Of a stretch of DNA of 64,000 bases, positions 38,716-48,222 are shown in pieces. The position numbers and the translations under genes are program-made. The notes beneath the pieces are model-generated. The model saw nothing but the letters and a program-made list of their open reading frames with translations. It was not told where the DNA came from and ran no database searches. This DNA is from Thiomicrorhabdus xiamenensis (lineage in GTDB: Bacteria; Pseudomonadota; Gammaproteobacteria; Thiomicrospirales; Thiomicrospiraceae), in the NCBI RefSeq assembly GCF_013282625.1, contig NZ_CP054020.1:1922001-1986000 (forward strand), given 5' to 3'. Positions within the stretch are counted from its first letter, which is position 1; each line of letters starts with the position of its first letter.

Positions 38716-39534
38716 TTAACCGTAACGGCCGGTAATATAATCTTCGGTACGCTTCACCTGCGGATTGGTGAACAAAGTGTCCGTATCGGTATATTCAATC
38801 AGCTCACCCATATACATAAAGGCCGTGTAATCCGAGACACGAGCCGCCTGCTGCATATTGTGGGTTACGATCAGAATAGTGAAATCTTTCTTCAATTCAA
38901 AAATCAGCTCTTCGATCGCCAGAGTTGAAATCGGATCCAGTGCCGAGGTCGGCTCGTCCAGAAGCAGAACTTCCGGCTTGATCGCGATTGCGCGGGCGAT
39001 ACACAGACGCTGCTGCTGACCACCGGACATCCCCAGTGCATTATCATTCAGACGATCCTTGACCTCTTCCCACAATCCGGCACCCTTCAGCGCCCACTCA
39101 ACGCTTTCATCCAGAACACGCTTATCTTTAATACCTTGCAGACGCAAACCGTAACAAACGTTTTCATAGATCGACTTCGGAAAAGGATTCGGCTTCTGGA
39201 ACACCATGCCGACACGACGACGCAAAGCGGCAACATCCATTCCTTTGGCGTACATATCGTCGCCATGCAGAGTCATTTCTCCTTCCACACGGACAATATC
39301 GATCAAATCGTTCATACGGTTAAAACAGCGTAACAGCGTTGACTTACCGCATCCCGAAGGACCGATAAATGCCGTTACGCGGTTTTCCGGCAATTTCATC
39401 GAGACATTGGATAATGCCTGCTTACTGCCGTAGTACAGGTTCCAGTCATTGACTTCAATCGCAACCTTCTCATCCTCCAAACGAAGATTACGGCTGTCGC
39501 GATCCATTGTAATGCTTACGTTACTTTCACTCAT
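38716..39534 (-). CDS. pstB: Phosphate ABC transporter ATPase PstB
   Basis: Powers the Pst importer. Walker [10 protein letters not shown], the Q-loop [11 protein letters not shown], signature MSGGQQQRL, Walker [13 protein letters not shown] and the H-loop VTHNM are all present. At 272 residues it has a short acidic N-terminal extension. An 83-base gap with a small hairpin separates it from pstA. Confidence 0.97.
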   Translation of the reverse strand: MSESNVSITMDRDSRNLRLEDEKVAIEVNDWNLYYGSKQALSNVSMKLPENRVTAFIGPSGCGKSTLLRCFNRMNDLIDIVRVEGEMTLHGDDMYAKGMDVAALRRRVGMVFQKPNPFPKSIYENVCYGLRLQGIKDKRVLDESVEWALKGAGLWEEVKDRLNDNALGMSGGQQQRLCIARAIAIKPEVLLLDEPTSALDPISTLAIEELIFELKKDFTILIVTHNMQQAARVSDYTAFMYMGELIEYTDTDTLFTNPQVKRTEDYITGRYG

Positions 39535-39549
39535 AATTTAACCCTTCTA

Positions 39550-39564
39550 GCCAACTCCGTTGGC
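39550..39564 (-). other. Hairpin in the pstA-pstB gap
   Basis: GCCAAC (39550-39555) and GTTGGC (39559-39564) form a 6-bp stem with a 3-base loop in the 83-base gap inside the operon. No T-tract follows on the minus strand. It may mark an mRNA processing site adjusting PstB against PstA/PstC levels. Confidence 0.35.
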
Positions 39565-39617
39565 AAATTTAAATCTGTATTTACTTTAAATATGCTCAAT
39601 TTACCCACTGAATTGGC

Positions 39618-41255
39618 TTAATTATCCAGTGCCTTATATTTCTCACGCAGGCGGTTACGAATCGAAATCGCGCCCAGGTTCAAACCGACAATAATCAGCA
39701 CCAGCAGCAGCGAGGTGGCATAAACCAACGGCTGAGACGCTTCGACATTCGGGCTCTGGAAACCGACATCATAAATATGGAAGCCCAGGTGCATAAATTT
39801 ACGATCCAGATGCACAAACGGTGCAATTGCATCAACCGGTAACTCCGGAGCCAGTTTAACCACACCGACCAGCATCAGCGGCGCAACTTCACCGGCCGCA
39901 CGCGCGACCGCCAGAATCAGACCGGTCATAATCGCCGGAAGCGCCATCGGAAGTACGATCTTGCTGATCACCTCAATCTTGGTTGCCCCCAGCGCCAATC
40001 CGCCCTCACGTAATGCACGCGGGATTCGGGAAAGCCCTTCTTCGGTCGAAACAATCACCACCGGCAGCGTCAATAAAGCCATAGTCAGTGAAGCCCATAG
40101 CAGACCCGGCGTTCCGAAGGTCGGACTCGGCAAGGCATAACCATAGAACAGTTCGTCAATTGATCCACCAAGGATATAGACAAAGAAACCGAGACCAAAA
40201 ATACCGAATACGATCGACGGCACCCCTGCCAGATTGTTAATCGAAATTCGCACCATACGCAGCACTGGGCCGTCTTTGGCGTATTCGCGCATATAAACCG
40301 CTGCAATGACCCCCATAGGCGTGACCAGAATGGTCATAATTAACACCATCGTAATGGTACCGATCATCGCCGGGAATATACCGCCTTCGGTATTGGCTTC
40401 ACGCGGATCTTCGGTCAGGAAACGCTTGATACCGTGGAAAAAGAAGCCCAGTTTGTCGGCAAAACTCATTTCGTTCGGCTGCCAGTATTCAACGATATTT
40501 TTCACCGGAACATTCAATGTCTGACCGCCACTGACGCTCATCGTCAATTCACCCAGTGTTTTCTGCAGCTGATAAAGCTCTTGCGTCTGTGCCTGATACT
40601 CGCGGAACTGCTCATCTAAGGCCGCACGTTCGTCCTTCATAAGCTGCGCTTTCGCATCCGTCCAGTCGCCTTCGGCTTGCAGACGTTTTTCTTCAAGTCG
40701 AAGTTGTTCGATTTTATAGTTGATCAAACCGATATCGCCTTTTTCGATCGACTTGATCTCGTCATGCAGGCGTTTGCCTTCAGCGACCTGTTTGGCAAGC
40801 GCTGCCTGTACGTCAGAACCGCTAAAAGTGTCACCCGCGACCTTCAGGCTCTGATACCAACCATAAACATTACCGTATTCATAGCGCTCGATGACCACTG
40901 CATCCTGAGCAATCTTCGGCTCGTCGCTGACCAGTTCGTCGCTGCTTAACCAGCGAAAATCGATACCATACAGATCACGGTTACCAACCTTGATCAGCAG
41001 CTGTGGGACTTCCTGAGGCGCCTGACCTTCGCCGGCAGAAACCTCTTTCATTTTGCTGTCGCGCAACTCGCCGACAACGCTTTCGATCTCTTTACCGTTT
41101 TGTAGCTGGTACTCATACACCTCATGCGGCCAGAAATGCACCAACCCCTTATAGGTAATCATTGAAAACAATCCGAATACCAGTACGACGCTCAACGCCA
41201 CCATAGCGGAGCTCATCCAGATCCAGTGTTCGCCTTTTTTGAACCATTCTCTCAT
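39618..41255 (-). CDS. pstA: Phosphate ABC transporter permease PstA, large form
   Basis: A permease half of the Pst importer. An N-terminal membrane helix (about 14-34) is followed by a large periplasmic insert (about 36-265), including a long charged coiled coil (about 140-230), then the BPD_transp_1 domain with LTLPVVIVSTEEGLSRIPRALREGGLALGA. At 545 residues it is nearly twice the E. coli protein (296), the size class found in some marine proteobacteria. pstC ends 11 bases upstream. Confidence 0.93.
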   Translation of the reverse strand: MREWFKKGEHWIWMSSAMVALSVVLVFGLFSMITYKGLVHFWPHEVYEYQLQNGKEIESVVGELRDSKMKEVSAGEGQAPQEVPQLLIKVGNRDLYGIDFRWLSSDELVSDEPKIAQDAVVIERYEYGNVYGWYQSLKVAGDTFSGSDVQAALAKQVAEGKRLHDEIKSIEKGDIGLINYKIEQLRLEEKRLQAEGDWTDAKAQLMKDERAALDEQFREYQAQTQELYQLQKTLGELTMSVSGGQTLNVPVKNIVEYWQPNEMSFADKLGFFFHGIKRFLTEDPREANTEGGIFPAMIGTITMVLIMTILVTPMGVIAAVYMREYAKDGPVLRMVRISINNLAGVPSIVFGIFGLGFFVYILGGSIDELFYGYALPSPTFGTPGLLWASLTMALLTLPVVIVSTEEGLSRIPRALREGGLALGATKIEVISKIVLPMALPAIMTGLILAVARAAGEVAPLMLVGVVKLAPELPVDAIAPFVHLDRKFMHLGFHIYDVGFQSPNVEASQPLVYATSLLLVLIIVGLNLGAISIRNRLREKYKALDN

Positions 41256-41266
41256 TATGAAAATCC

Positions 41267-43534
41267 TTATAGTGAACCGTACTTGCGACGCATACGCTGG
41301 CGAACCACTTCGGCAAGCGTGTTAAAGAAGAAAGTAAAGATAAACAGAACCAGTCCGGACAGGAACAGGACGCGATAATGTGAACTGGCCACCTCCGCTT
41401 CCGGCATTTCAACCGCCAGGTTCGCCGATAACGTACGCATCCCTTCAAACAGGTTCGTATTCATCAACGGCGTGTTACCGGAAGCCATCAGTACGATCAT
41501 CGTCTCACCGACGCCGCGTCCAAAGCCAAGCATGATCGCCGAGAAGATTCCCGGAGACGCCGTCGGAATCACTACGCCGACAAGCGTCTGCCAACCGGAA
41601 GCACCCAGCGCCAGAGAACCGTTGACCAGATAGGAAGGCACGTTATAAATCGCATCTTCCGCAACCGAGAAAATCGTCGGAATCAGCGCGAACCCCATAG
41701 CAAAGCCGATGACCATAGCGTTACGCTGATCAAAATCAATGCCTGCTGAATAGGTCAACCAGTGACGCATATCACCGTTGAAGAAAGCGTTTTCCAGCGG
41801 CGAACTCAATTGCAGCGCGAACCAGCCAAGGAAGATAATGACCGGGATCATCAACACCGCTCGACGACCGACCGGTACTTTCTGACGAATCGCTTTCGGC
41901 AGTTTGGTCCAACCATAGCCAAACAGAATAATACCCAACGGCAAGACGATGAAGATCGCGAAGAATCCGGGAAGATTCGCTTCCATATGCGGAGCCAACC
42001 ACAGGCCGGCGAGGAACCCGAGGATAACCGTCGGCAAGGCCTCGATCATTTCCACCGAAGGCTTAACCCATTGACGGGTCTGGCGATCCATAAAGAAGGC
42101 CGTATAGATCGCGGCCAAAATCGCAATCGGCACGGCAAACAGCATCGAATACAACGCCGCTTTGATCGTGCCCCAGGTAAGTGGCATCAAAGAAAATTTC
42201 GGTTCAAAGTCCGAGCTGGCTGATGAAGACTGCCAAGTATAAGACGGCTCTTCATAACCTTCGTACCAGACCTTGCCCCACAGACTTTCAAGCGAGACGT
42301 CCGGATGTTCATTCTCGATCATATAATGAACCAGATTTCCCTTAGCCGTCTCGACCAGCGCACCGTTGGCACGCGGAGCCATTACGACGCGATTCAGAGA
42401 TACATCCGCCGCCTGTTCGGTTCCCAAATAACGATGGGCTGTCGAATGCAACAAGTGAAACTGACCGTTGGCATCGGTTACTGCGAAACCTTTACGCGCT
42501 TTTTCGATGCCGATCGAGGTGATCGCCGATTGGCTGACATCGAACTCGCGGATACGCTGAAGTTTGAAACTGTTATCCGCCTGACGAACCGGGAACCATT
42601 GATAGACCTTCCCTTTTTCAGTTCCGACCATAATCGAATAATCGCCCAGCAGGAAGCGAACAACACTTGGTTTATCATCCTGAGCCAATTCGACCTGTTC
42701 GATAACCTGCGGCGAACTGACGTCACTTAGATCGATGTATTCGGTCTTTCCGTTCGCATCGATGTTATACAAATTACGCCCCAGGCTGTCGAGTAGAAGC
42801 CACTGGGTCGGCAATGAAGCCTGCAGAGAACCGTCTGTATCTTCTTCCAGCTGAATGCTGTCCGACAACATGGATTCGACCTTACTGAAAAGCATGACTT
42901 TGATTTCGGCGGAATCTTTGAGCTGATAAACAATACGCACTTCAGAATCGGATTCACGTACTGCAAGATGCTCAATCGCGCCGTCGGCCAATTTGATCGG
43001 CTCTTCCCCAAACGGATAGGTTACTTTTGGGGTAATGGTTTTGACATTATTCGGATAGGTAACGGAATAGCCATATTTTGCGACCAGAATCTCACCTGTC
43101 GAAAGCCCGAAAGCCATAACACTTTTCAGCTCATTAACAACGGTAAAACTGGTGACCTGTGCTCCATTCAGGGGCAGCATTTCCTGCGTAGTCGCACGCC
43201 CTTTGACTAAGTCAAAACCGTAGGCATTCCCGGACTGGGTAAATCTGAGACCGGAAGTCTGATATTCATCAACACCGTAATAAAGGGTGGCCTCACCCGC
43301 ACCACCAGGCAAAGCAAATGTCTGATGCTTTTCTATATGCGCCGGCACAAACAACGGCAGAACCACATAGAAAAGAAAGAACATAATCAGCATCACAGCA
43401 CCGATAATGCCTAAACCACCGACCGAGATACCGATTTTCGAAAGGTAATCGCGAAGATTACGACGTTTGATACGCTTTTCAAAAGCAGGCCCTGAGAGCG
43501 CTTTATCCAAGGCATTATCTACGGAATGACTCAT
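41267..43534 (-). CDS. pstC: Phosphate ABC transporter permease PstC, large form
   Basis: Partner permease to PstA. A first membrane helix (about 35-60) is followed by a very large periplasmic region (about 62-450) with repeated beta-strand blocks of roughly 45 residues (VTSFTVVNELKSVMAFGLSTGEILV; AITSIGIEKARKGFAVTDANGQFHLL) suggesting a beta-propeller-like fold. The permease domain (about 455-755) carries the EAA-type loop SYLVNGSLALGASGWQTL. At 755 residues it far exceeds E. coli PstC (319). It is first in the operon, behind a Pho box. Confidence 0.93.
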   Translation of the reverse strand: MSHSVDNALDKALSGPAFEKRIKRRNLRDYLSKIGISVGGLGIIGAVMLIMFFLFYVVLPLFVPAHIEKHQTFALPGGAGEATLYYGVDEYQTSGLRFTQSGNAYGFDLVKGRATTQEMLPLNGAQVTSFTVVNELKSVMAFGLSTGEILVAKYGYSVTYPNNVKTITPKVTYPFGEEPIKLADGAIEHLAVRESDSEVRIVYQLKDSAEIKVMLFSKVESMLSDSIQLEEDTDGSLQASLPTQWLLLDSLGRNLYNIDANGKTEYIDLSDVSSPQVIEQVELAQDDKPSVVRFLLGDYSIMVGTEKGKVYQWFPVRQADNSFKLQRIREFDVSQSAITSIGIEKARKGFAVTDANGQFHLLHSTAHRYLGTEQAADVSLNRVVMAPRANGALVETAKGNLVHYMIENEHPDVSLESLWGKVWYEGYEEPSYTWQSSSASSDFEPKFSLMPLTWGTIKAALYSMLFAVPIAILAAIYTAFFMDRQTRQWVKPSVEMIEALPTVILGFLAGLWLAPHMEANLPGFFAIFIVLPLGIILFGYGWTKLPKAIRQKVPVGRRAVLMIPVIIFLGWFALQLSSPLENAFFNGDMRHWLTYSAGIDFDQRNAMVIGFAMGFALIPTIFSVAEDAIYNVPSYLVNGSLALGASGWQTLVGVVIPTASPGIFSAIMLGFGRGVGETMIVLMASGNTPLMNTNLFEGMRTLSANLAVEMPEAEVASSHYRVLFLSGLVLFIFTFFFNTLAEVVRQRMRRKYGSL

Positions 43535-43658
43535 AATGTTTACCTATCCAAACTAATATTTATTGGTGGAATCACAGACGGCAAACAGTAAAAACTGTCA
43601 TTACCTGAACTCTGTTTTTCTACCTATATAACTTAAGCCTGAATGGTAGAGATTGAAT

Positions 43659-43676
43659 GTGACATTCAAATAACAT
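43659..43676 (-). promoter_or_regulatory. Pho box upstream of pstC
   Basis: On the minus strand ATGTTAT (43670-43676) and ATGTCAC (43659-43665) are spaced exactly 11 bp. A TATATA-rich -10 lies around 43625-43632. It is about 125 bases upstream of the pstC ATG. Confidence 0.65.
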
Positions 43677-43698
43677 TTTGCGCTCTTTTTCATGTTCT

Positions 43699-43716
43699 TG
43701 TAACATAACTGTCACA
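43699..43716 (+). promoter_or_regulatory. Second, plus-oriented Pho-box-like repeat
   Basis: TGTAACA (43699-43705) and TGTCACA (43710-43716) are spaced 11 bp and point toward glnA, on the opposite strand to the pstC box. It may extend the PhoB platform or influence glnA. Confidence 0.4.
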
Positions 43717-43867
43717 TTATAAATCAGCAGTTTGCACCACTACTAAACACCAGTTGACCCAAATTGAAGCCAGCCTTTGCACAAATGTCGTTCTTTGGAG
43801 AAAACTGAACAATCCATTCCACAATCAAATCAATCATTTAGTGCATTAAGAAAAAAAAGGTGCAATC

Positions 43868-43882
43868 TGGCACGATTCCAGC
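43868..43882 (+). promoter_or_regulatory. Sigma54-type promoter of glnA
   Basis: TGGCAC (43868-43873) with GC at 43881-43882 has exact -24/-12 spacing; the -12 block reads CAGCT instead of TTGCT. TGCAC-type half-sites occur upstream (43733-43738, 43778-43783, and GGTGCA at 43859-43864), compatible with NtrC. The glnA ATG is 55 bases downstream. Confidence 0.65.
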
Positions 43883-43937
43883 TAACATCAATTCTGTTTT
43901 TTATTTCAAATAACCCAGTCATATAGGATTATTAACA

Positions 43938-45344
43938 ATGCCACAAGCAATCTTAGACTTAATCAAAGAAAACGACGTTAAATGGGCGGACCTGCGCTTT
44001 ACCGATACTCATGGTAAAGAACAGCACGTAACCATTCCTGCTTCTCGTGTAGACGAAGACTTCTTTACTGACGGTGAAACTTTCGACGGCTCCTCAATTC
44101 AGGGCTGGAAAGGCATCAACCAGTCAGACATGATCCTTATGCCTCAGACTGACGGTTACTACATGGACCCGTTCACCAACGATCCGACTATCGTTATCCG
44201 TATGATGATCGTTGAACCGTCAACGATGGAAGCTTATGAAAAAGATCCTCGTGGTATTGCCAAGAAAGCAGAAGCTTACCTTAAATCAACCGGTATTGCG
44301 GACACTGCATTCTTCGGTCCAGAACCTGAATTCTTTATCTTTGACGATGTTCGCTGGGGTGCGGACATGTCCGGTTCATTTGTTAAAATCAATGCCGGTG
44401 AATCGACTTGGGAAGCCGAGCGCGTTGTTGAAGGCGGAAACCTGGCTCACCGTCCACGTGTTAAAGGTGGTTACTTCCCGGTTCCTCCTGTTGACCAGCT
44501 ACATGAAGTTCGTGCGGATATCTGCGCAATGGGTGAAGCAATGGGTCTTAAACTTGAAGCACACCACCACGAAGTAGCTGGTGCAGGTCAGTGTGAGCTT
44601 GCCGTTGCAGGTAACACTTTGACAGCAAAAGCGGACGAAGTTCAGATTCTTAAATATGCGGTTCACAACACCTGTCAGGCACTTGGTAAAACGGCAACGT
44701 TCATGCCTAAGCCGATTGTTGGTGATAACGGTACCGGTATGCACATCAACCAGTCACTATCTAAAGATGGTAAAAACATCTTCGCGGGTGACATCTACTC
44801 AGGTCTTTCTCAAGAAGCACTTTGGTATCTTGGTGGTCTGATGAAGCACGCACGTGCACTGAACGCATTCTGTAACCCAGGTACGAACTCGTACAAGCGT
44901 CTGGTTCCAGGTTTTGAAGCGCCAATTCTTATCGCTTACTCTGGTTCCAACCGTTCTGCTTCGATCCGTATCCCATACGCGCCTTCAGAAAGATCTCGTC
45001 GCGTAGAACTACGCTTCCCTGATCCAACTGCGAACCCATACCTAGCGTTCTCAGCGTGTCTGATGGCTGGTCTTGACGGTATCATGAACAAAATCGATCC
45101 AGGCGCTCCTTCAGAAAAAGATCTATACGATCTTGAGCCTGAAGAAGAAGCAGGTTACGAGTCTCTATGTGCATCTTTGGAAGAAGCTCTGGACGCACTG
45201 GACAAAGACCGTGAGTTCTTGACTGCTGGCGGCGTATTCACTGATGAAGCGATTGATTCTTACATCAAGCTTAAAATGGAAGACGTTACTCGACTTCGCG
45301 CGACAACTCACCCAATCGAGTTTGACATGTACTACTCAAGCTAA
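43938..45344 (+). CDS. glnA: Glutamine synthetase, type I
   Basis: A dodecameric enzyme making glutamine from glutamate, ammonia and ATP. The beta-grasp signature (FDGSSIQGW) and ATP-binding block ([17 protein letters not shown]) are clear. Tyr397 lies in DLYDLEPEE, the adenylylation site modified by GlnE, so this is the GSI-beta regulated form. At 468 residues it is full length. Codon use is strongly biased as in highly expressed genes. It is monocistronic between a sigma54-type promoter and a long terminator, facing glnE. Confidence 0.98.
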   Translation: MPQAILDLIKENDVKWADLRFTDTHGKEQHVTIPASRVDEDFFTDGETFDGSSIQGWKGINQSDMILMPQTDGYYMDPFTNDPTIVIRMMIVEPSTMEAYEKDPRGIAKKAEAYLKSTGIADTAFFGPEPEFFIFDDVRWGADMSGSFVKINAGESTWEAERVVEGGNLAHRPRVKGGYFPVPPVDQLHEVRADICAMGEAMGLKLEAHHHEVAGAGQCELAVAGNTLTAKADEVQILKYAVHNTCQALGKTATFMPKPIVGDNGTGMHINQSLSKDGKNIFAGDIYSGLSQEALWYLGGLMKHARALNAFCNPGTNSYKRLVPGFEAPILIAYSGSNRSASIRIPYAPSERSRRVELRFPDPTANPYLAFSACLMAGLDGIMNKIDPGAPSEKDLYDLEPEEEAGYESLCASLEEALDALDKDREFLTAGGVFTDEAIDSYIKLKMEDVTRLRATTHPIEFDMYYSS

Positions 45345-45395
45345 TCCTACGGATACAGCTCGTCTTCTGCCTGTCCTTAACAAACAGGCAGATAC

Positions 45396-45426
45396 AAAAA
45401 AGCCTCGAAATTTTCGAGGCTTTTTT
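45396..45426. terminator. Bidirectional terminator between glnA and glnE
   Basis: AAAAAAGCCTCGAAA (45396-45410) is directly followed by its reverse complement TTTCGAGGCTTTTTT ending at 45426, a long stem that can end glnA and the convergent glnE transcript. Confidence 0.8.
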
Positions 45427-45483
45427 ATTTCTGCCAACAATAACAAAACGTCAAAACGCAACTAAAGCGCTCATCCACCCAAC

Positions 45484-48222
45484 TCAGTCAACCATTAGCT
45501 TCTGCCAGATTGCAGCAACATTCTCACGCTGTTGCGGATAACAACTATTCGGCACCATCGCCTTCTCGTTCTGCAGTGAAAGACGATGATATTTGGAGCG
45601 ATACACTTGATAAGCTTCCATCAGAGCCTCAACCTGACCGGTCTCAAGTAACTGATGCTCAGCTACCTTTTCCAGAATCCGCATATTATCGCTAAATTCC
45701 GTCAGATCCGGATATTGATAGGCATGACCGAGTACCAGATACTGCATCATGAATTCAATATCAACGATTCCTCCGCGCCCCTGCTTCAGGTCAAACACCC
45801 CTTGATTCGACTTATCCAGAGAGTCTTGCATCTTCTGACGCATCTCCACTACTTCTTCACGCAACTTGGACAGCCGGCGCTCTCTGGCAATAAACGCCTG
45901 TTTAAAACCGTTAAAACTCTGCACCGCTTCATCACTACCGGCCACCGCCCGCACCCGGACCAGAGCCTGATGCTCCCAGGTCCAGGCTTTATTCTCGATA
46001 TAGTTACAGAATTCGTCAAAACTGACCACCATCATGCCTGAAGCGCCATTCGGACGCAGACGGGTATCCAACTCATAAAGCACCCCTGCCGGCATCAGCG
46101 TGGTAATCAGCGAGACTACCTTCTGGCCCATGCGTACAAAATACAGGGAGTTATCCAGTGAGCGACCGGTCGGCGAAACCGACTGCGCACCGGGCTCAAC
46201 GCCATGATAAAGCATCACAACATCCAGATCGGAGCCATAGCCAAGCTCGATTCCGCCCAGTTTTCCGTAACCCAAAACCAGCATCGGATTCGGATCCGAC
46301 TCATTCAAACCACCAGGCAGCCCGCTCTTATGCTTCATTAGGCGCCAGGCAAATTCGACCGTGACCTTAAGCACCGCTTCGGCAATCCAAGTCAAATAGT
46401 CACTGACTTTCATAATATGTACATTGCCGGTCACATCCGCAGCGGCAACCTTGAACACCTGAGCATGTCGCCACTGACGTAAATCCTGCATAAAGCGCTC
46501 TTCATCCAGATCGCACTGCTCCATCAACATCCAGGCTTCTTTCAATAGCGATTCGGCATCCAGCGGCGCATAAAGACTGCGCTCATCGATCAGCTGATCC
46601 AGCAACGCCGGATACTTGACCAGCATATCGCTTAACCAAGCACTGACATGACACAACTGCAACAGATTTTTAAGCGCCTGAGGGTTCTCTTTCAACAACA
46701 CCAGATAAACACTGCGGCGTGCGATCGCCTCAATGACCGCCAGAGCACGCCCAAGTGCCACCTCGTCATATTCAGGCTTCAGTGCCTCATGCAACAGCAG
46801 CGGCATGACTACATCCAAACGATCCCGGCCATCCTTACTCAACATCTGCAAAGTTCTGGAACTTTTCAACCCCTTAAGCAGAGCGAGCACCTCCGCTCTA
46901 CGCTCATCGGACAATTCAAACTCGGTAAGCAAATCAGAATCATCCAGATCGCCCTGCCAAAGCTGATCCATCGAATCACGCTCGCCGATCACATCCTGCT
47001 CGGCAAACACCTGGGAAAACTGATCCTGAACAAACTGACGATGATCACTCAAGACATCAATAAAGCGCTCGTAGGAGGCAAACCCCATCGATTCAGCCAA
47101 AGACTGCTGCTGCTCCGGATTCTGAGGCAAATCATGCGTCTGCAGGTCGTTCCACATCTGCAAACGATTCTCAGCCCGGCGTAAAAAGCGGTACGCCTGA
47201 CGCAGTTTTTCGGCGACTTCCGCATCCAAAAAACCACGCTCTTCCAACAACGCAAGCATCGGTAGAAGCTGACGCCCCTGCAGAGCACGATCGCGGCCAC
47301 CATGCACCAATTGAAACGCCTGGACAATAAACTCCACCTCGCGAATACCGCCAGGACCGAGTTTGATATTATCCAGCATCCCCTTCTTATTGACCTGATC
47401 GCGAATCATACGCTTAAGATCGCGCAAAGAATCCATGGCGGTGAAATCGACGTAACGGCGATAGACAAACGGGCGCAAAACTTCAAACAACTCAGCGGCC
47501 TGCTCGGACTCTCCGGCCATTACTCGCGCCTTAACCAAAGCGTAACGCTCCCAGGCACGCCCGTGAACTTCGTAATAATGCTCCAAGGCTGAAAAACTAA
47601 CCGCCAGAGTACCTGCATCACCAAAAGGACGAAGGCGCATATCCACACGATAAACAAAGCCATCACCGGTCACTTCAACCAATGACTTGTTCATCGCCTG
47701 ACCGAGACGCACAAAAAATTCCTCATTCGAGACTTTTCGTGCACCGTTAGTCTGCCCGCGCTCCGGATAAGCAAAAATCAAATCGATATCGGATGAGAAA
47801 TTCAACTCTTGACCACCGAGTTTGCCCATACCGATTACCAGCATCTTCTGCGGCTCGCCGGATTCGTCCCCGATCGGCACACCATAACGTTCAGACAATT
47901 TGGCATAGTGCCAATCCAAGGCCGCATTTACCAAAGCATCCGCCAAATCCGATACTTCACGCATTGACTCCTCAAGATCCGCCAAACCACCTAAATCGCG
48001 AATAGCAATACGAGCCATTATCTGATTACGCTCTAGCCGTAGACGCTGTTTCAACGTCGCCTCGTCGCCACTGGACACAACGTGTTCATACACCTGGCGA
48101 TACAAAGCGCCCTGCTCCAAGGCTTTTTCCCACGGCCGCACTTCCAACAGCTCCGGATAGCGACGCAAATTTCGCTCGACAAACGGGCTCCACTTTTGAA
48201 CCTGCGCTAAATCATATTTCAT
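45484..48222 (-). CDS. glnE: Bifunctional glutamine synthetase adenylyltransferase/deadenylylase
   Basis: Adds or removes AMP on GlnA Tyr397 in response to PII state and glutamine. Two homologous nucleotidyltransferase domains each carry the motif: GMGKLGGQELNFSSDIDL in the N-terminal deadenylylase half and GYGKLGGIELGYGSDLDV in the C-terminal adenylyltransferase half, with the central regulatory helical domain between. At 912 residues it is close to the E. coli protein (946). Its start overlaps the preceding methyltransferase stop by 4 bases (ATGA). Confidence 0.96.
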   Translation of the reverse strand: MKYDLAQVQKWSPFVERNLRRYPELLEVRPWEKALEQGALYRQVYEHVVSSGDEATLKQRLRLERNQIMARIAIRDLGGLADLEESMREVSDLADALVNAALDWHYAKLSERYGVPIGDESGEPQKMLVIGMGKLGGQELNFSSDIDLIFAYPERGQTNGARKVSNEEFFVRLGQAMNKSLVEVTGDGFVYRVDMRLRPFGDAGTLAVSFSALEHYYEVHGRAWERYALVKARVMAGESEQAAELFEVLRPFVYRRYVDFTAMDSLRDLKRMIRDQVNKKGMLDNIKLGPGGIREVEFIVQAFQLVHGGRDRALQGRQLLPMLALLEERGFLDAEVAEKLRQAYRFLRRAENRLQMWNDLQTHDLPQNPEQQQSLAESMGFASYERFIDVLSDHRQFVQDQFSQVFAEQDVIGERDSMDQLWQGDLDDSDLLTEFELSDERRAEVLALLKGLKSSRTLQMLSKDGRDRLDVVMPLLLHEALKPEYDEVALGRALAVIEAIARRSVYLVLLKENPQALKNLLQLCHVSAWLSDMLVKYPALLDQLIDERSLYAPLDAESLLKEAWMLMEQCDLDEERFMQDLRQWRHAQVFKVAAADVTGNVHIMKVSDYLTWIAEAVLKVTVEFAWRLMKHKSGLPGGLNESDPNPMLVLGYGKLGGIELGYGSDLDVVMLYHGVEPGAQSVSPTGRSLDNSLYFVRMGQKVVSLITTLMPAGVLYELDTRLRPNGASGMMVVSFDEFCNYIENKAWTWEHQALVRVRAVAGSDEAVQSFNGFKQAFIARERRLSKLREEVVEMRQKMQDSLDKSNQGVFDLKQGRGGIVDIEFMMQYLVLGHAYQYPDLTEFSDNMRILEKVAEHQLLETGQVEALMEAYQVYRSKYHRLSLQNEKAMVPNSCYPQQRENVAAIWQKLMVD

